This document shows positions 5,270 to 7,275 of a stretch of 7,275 bases of DNA, in pieces. Origin of the DNA: JBHHYN01 sp046757565 (GTDB taxonomy: Bacteria; Pseudomonadota; Gammaproteobacteria; Eutrophobiales; Eutrophobiaceae); assembly GCA_046757565.1 (NCBI GenBank), contig JBHHYN010000134.1, positions 1 to 7,275 of the forward strand, in the 5' to 3' direction. A program made the position numbers and the translations under genes. The first letter of the stretch is position 1; the number at the start of each line of letters is the position of its first letter. The notes under the pieces are model-generated. The model worked only from the letters and a program-made list of their open reading frames with translations. It was not told where the DNA came from and did no database searches.

Positions 5270-6559
5270 ATGCCGTCCGGGATCCCTGAAAAACTAGGAA
5301 AATACGAAATCCACCATCAGGTTGGCCGTGGCAGTATGGGTGTCGTCTATGAGGGCTATGATCCTTACGCCGACACCAAAGTTGCCGTTAAGGTGGCATT
5401 GGCGGATTCACTCAAGGATAGTGAATCCGGCGAACGTTACCGGAAGATGTTTTTTAACGAGGCGCATACTGCAGGAATGCTCAGGCATCCGAATATTCTG
5501 GAGATACTCGATGCCGGTGCTGACGGCGACGATTGTTATATCGTCATGGAGCTGGTGGAAGGGGCGGATACATTAAAAAGTTACTGTAAGGCAGAGAACC
5601 TGCTGCCGGTTGAACTGGTAGTTGAAATTATTTTTAAATGCGCCAAAGCGCTTGATCATGCACACCGGAAGGGCGTTATTCATCGAGATATCAAACCAAC
5701 AAATATACTGATTACCAGGGATAAGGATGTGAAGATCGGCGATTTCAGCATCGCCCACCTGATCACTTCGGATACTACCAATACCATGCCTATGGGCTTT
5801 GTCGGGTCACCCCGATACATGTCTCCGGAGCAGGTTCAGGAAGACAGTATCTCCAATCAGACCGACCTGTTTTCACTTGGAATCGTGATGTATGAATTAT
5901 TGACCGGTAAACATCCGTTCATCGCCGATAGCTTTTCCCGGTTGATCCACAAGATCATCAATGAAAAGCCACCGCCATTGAATACCTATCGTTCGGATCT
6001 GCCGGAGATTCTTGAAAAAATCGTCCATCATGCCTTGCAGAAGAATCCGGAGAAACGTTACAGAATGGGGTTGAATATGGCGGCTGATTTAAGTCTGGCC
6101 TTTGATTACCTGGAAAAACCCCAGGAGGATATAGAAGTCCAGGAAAAATTTAATGCCATACAACAACTGGATTTCTTTCAGGAGTTTGCCGAGCCGGAAA
6201 TATGGGAGATTATCCGGGCCTGTATCTGGCAGGAGTTTGAAGAGGAAGCGGAGATTATCGTTGAAGGCGATATCGATGATTCTTTCTATATTATTACCGC
6301 AGGCGTGGTGGAAGTACGGAAAGAGAATCAAATCATTGGTGTTTTGCAGGGAGGGGACTGTTTCGGGGAGATGGGATATTTGTCGAAGACACAGCGTTCC
6401 GCCACAATTGTTGCCAAGGAGCGGGTGCAATTGATGAAGATCAATGCCACCTTGATCGAGCAGGTTTCCGTCGAATGCCAACTGCACTTCAGCCGTGTTT
6501 TTCTAAGGACACTTGTCCGGCGCCTGTCTGCAACAACCGCCATGGTTGTATCCCCATGA
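5270..6559 (+). CDS. Ser/Thr protein kinase with C-terminal cyclic-nucleotide-binding domain
   Basis: The protein has 429 residues. Residues about 12-280 are a Hanks-type kinase: glycine loop VGRGSMG (18-24), VAVK (Lys41), the alpha-C Glu in FFNEA (E64), HRDIKPTN (138-145, catalytic Asp140, Asn145), metal-binding DFS (158-160) in place of DFG, GSPRYMSPEQ (179-188) and TDLFSLGIVMYELLTGKHPF (198-217). All catalytic residues are kept, so it should be active. Residues about 295-420 form a CAP/PKA-type cNMP-binding domain with VEGD (331-334) and a phosphate-binding cassette FGEMGYLSKTQRSAT (365-379), which retains the Glu (367) and Arg (376) that contact the ribose and cyclic phosphate. There is no membrane segment, unlike the PASTA-type kinases, so it should be a soluble kinase gated by cAMP, cGMP or a similar ligand. 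The start is the first ATG after an in-frame TGA and has no good Shine-Dalgarno. It is divergent from the phosphonate operon; a functional link is not shown. Confidence 0.93.
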   Translation: MPSGIPEKLGKYEIHHQVGRGSMGVVYEGYDPYADTKVAVKVALADSLKDSESGERYRKMFFNEAHTAGMLRHPNILEILDAGADGDDCYIVMELVEGADTLKSYCKAENLLPVELVVEIIFKCAKALDHAHRKGVIHRDIKPTNILITRDKDVKIGDFSIAHLITSDTTNTMPMGFVGSPRYMSPEQVQEDSISNQTDLFSLGIVMYELLTGKHPFIADSFSRLIHKIINEKPPPLNTYRSDLPEILEKIVHHALQKNPEKRYRMGLNMAADLSLAFDYLEKPQEDIEVQEKFNAIQQLDFFQEFAEPEIWEIIRACIWQEFEEEAEIIVEGDIDDSFYIITAGVVEVRKENQIIGVLQGGDCFGEMGYLSKTQRSATIVAKERVQLMKINATLIEQVSVECQLHFSRVFLRTLVRRLSATTAMVVSP

Positions 6560-6561
6560 AA

Positions 6562-7275
6562 TTATCGAGCACTTTTCAGGTAATGATCGATCAGTAACAT
6601 GGTCGAGGAGTCATGCTGGGGATTTCCGGTCTCTTCCTTTTCCAGTTCATTGATGATTTCCTTTGCCAGTTGTTTCCCCAGTTCAACACCCCATTGATCG
6701 AATGGATTGATGTCCCATACCACAGCTTGTGCAAAGGTCCTGTGCTCATACATTGCCAGGATCATCCCAAGACTGCGGGGCGTTAATTGTGTATAGGCGA
6801 TGGTTGTGCTCGGCCTGTTTCCGGGGAAATCCCTGTAGGGTTCAGTACTGTTTTCCTGTCCAAGCATCAATGCCTTGCTTTGTGCAAGACAATTCGCGAC
6901 CAGTTTATGATGCTGATTGTGGGCACGGGAACTCTGTAATGGCAACAGGAAATCCACAGGGACAAGGTGAGTGCCCTGATGCAGCAACTGGAAGAAGGCA
7001 TGTTGGGCATTGGTGCCGACCGATCCCCAAAATACAGGTGATGAATGGTGCTTGAGCTGCTTGTTCCGGTTGGTGACGCCTTTGCCATTGCTTTCCATGA
7101 TGAGCTGGCTGAGATAGTCCGGTAGCAGACGCAGGCGTTGATCGTAAGGCACTACTGCGTGGGTTTCTGCGGCAAAAAAATTATTATACCAGACATCGAG
7201 CATGGCCAGGATGACGGGAATATTCTTTCCGGCAGGCTCGTTGAGAAAATGGCAATCCATCTCATGGGCGCCTGC
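6562..7275 (-). CDS. pgi: Glucose-6-phosphate isomerase, C-terminal part (runs off the right edge)
   Basis: The frame is open from the window edge (first residues AGAHEMDCHF) to a TAA at 6562-6564, giving 237 residues. Full-length bacterial Pgi has about 550, so over half lies outside; the internal ATG at 7258-7260 is not the true start. Signatures are VWYNNFFAAETHAVVPYDQ, MESNGKGV, WGSVGTNAQHAFFQLLHQGT, FPGNRPST, the C-terminal family motif FDQWGVELGKQLA with the active-site Lys, and a final HDSST. The enzyme interconverts glucose-6-phosphate and fructose-6-phosphate in cytoplasmic glycolysis and gluconeogenesis. Oddly, the family's WGEPGTNGQHAF motif reads WGSVGTNAQHAF, so Ser replaces the Glu that acts as catalytic base in the E. 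coli and mammalian enzymes. The gene converges on the kinase gene, with only 2 bases between stop codons and no terminator visible. Confidence 0.93.
   Translation of the reverse strand, partial: AGAHEMDCHFLNEPAGKNIPVILAMLDVWYNNFFAAETHAVVPYDQRLRLLPDYLSQLIMESNGKGVTNRNKQLKHHSSPVFWGSVGTNAQHAFFQLLHQGTHLVPVDFLLPLQSSRAHNQHHKLVANCLAQSKALMLGQENSTEPYRDFPGNRPSTTIAYTQLTPRSLGMILAMYEHRTFAQAVVWDINPFDQWGVELGKQLAKEIINELEKEETGNPQHDSSTMLLIDHYLKSAR

Noticed and set aside
1..7275. CRISPR array, tRNA, rRNA, insertion sequence or prophage element
   Set aside because: No regularly spaced repeats, cloverleaf, transposase-like protein or terminal inverted repeats with target duplications could be found by eye.

Overview
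The window looks like chromosomal DNA of a Gram-negative, probably proteobacterial (perhaps gammaproteobacterial) organism. The clue is the Pgi fragment, whose sequence style is proteobacterial, together with moderate base composition and compact gene packing. This placement is an inference and the species is not recognised.

Positions 1-334 are mostly non-coding. They hold a possible tail of a plus-strand gene (1-87), an imperfect hairpin (128-166) and a strong stem-loop with T-rich runs on both sides (about 251-331), best read as a bidirectional terminator. Positions 335-5001 carry a tight minus-strand operon of four genes, transcribed in this order: a small nucleotidyltransferase, a fusion of phosphoenolpyruvate (PEP) mutase with a second nucleotidyltransferase, phosphonopyruvate decarboxylase, and a PhnW-like class V aminotransferase. 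Gene spacing is a 1-base overlap, then 31 bases, then 5 bases.

Together these encode the route from PEP to 2-aminoethylphosphonate (AEP). PEP mutase makes the C-P bond, the decarboxylase makes phosphonoacetaldehyde and pulls the unfavourable mutase equilibrium forward, and the aminotransferase makes AEP. The nucleotidyltransferases probably activate AEP as CMP-AEP for attachment to a lipid or surface glycan. No transferase that would attach AEP is in the window.

Positions 5002-5269 are a divergent intergenic region with a perfect 12-base palindrome and a doubtful 59-codon reading frame. At 5270-6559 on the plus strand is a Ser/Thr protein kinase with a C-terminal cyclic-nucleotide-binding domain, read divergently from the phosphonate operon. 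It ends 2 bases from the convergent 3' end of a glucose-6-phosphate isomerase gene (pgi), which runs off the right edge. Most of the system is known biology. The less ordinary points are the presence of two nucleotidyltransferases in one AEP operon, the kinase-cNMP-binding fusion next door with its DFS motif, and the apparent loss of the usual catalytic Glu in Pgi.
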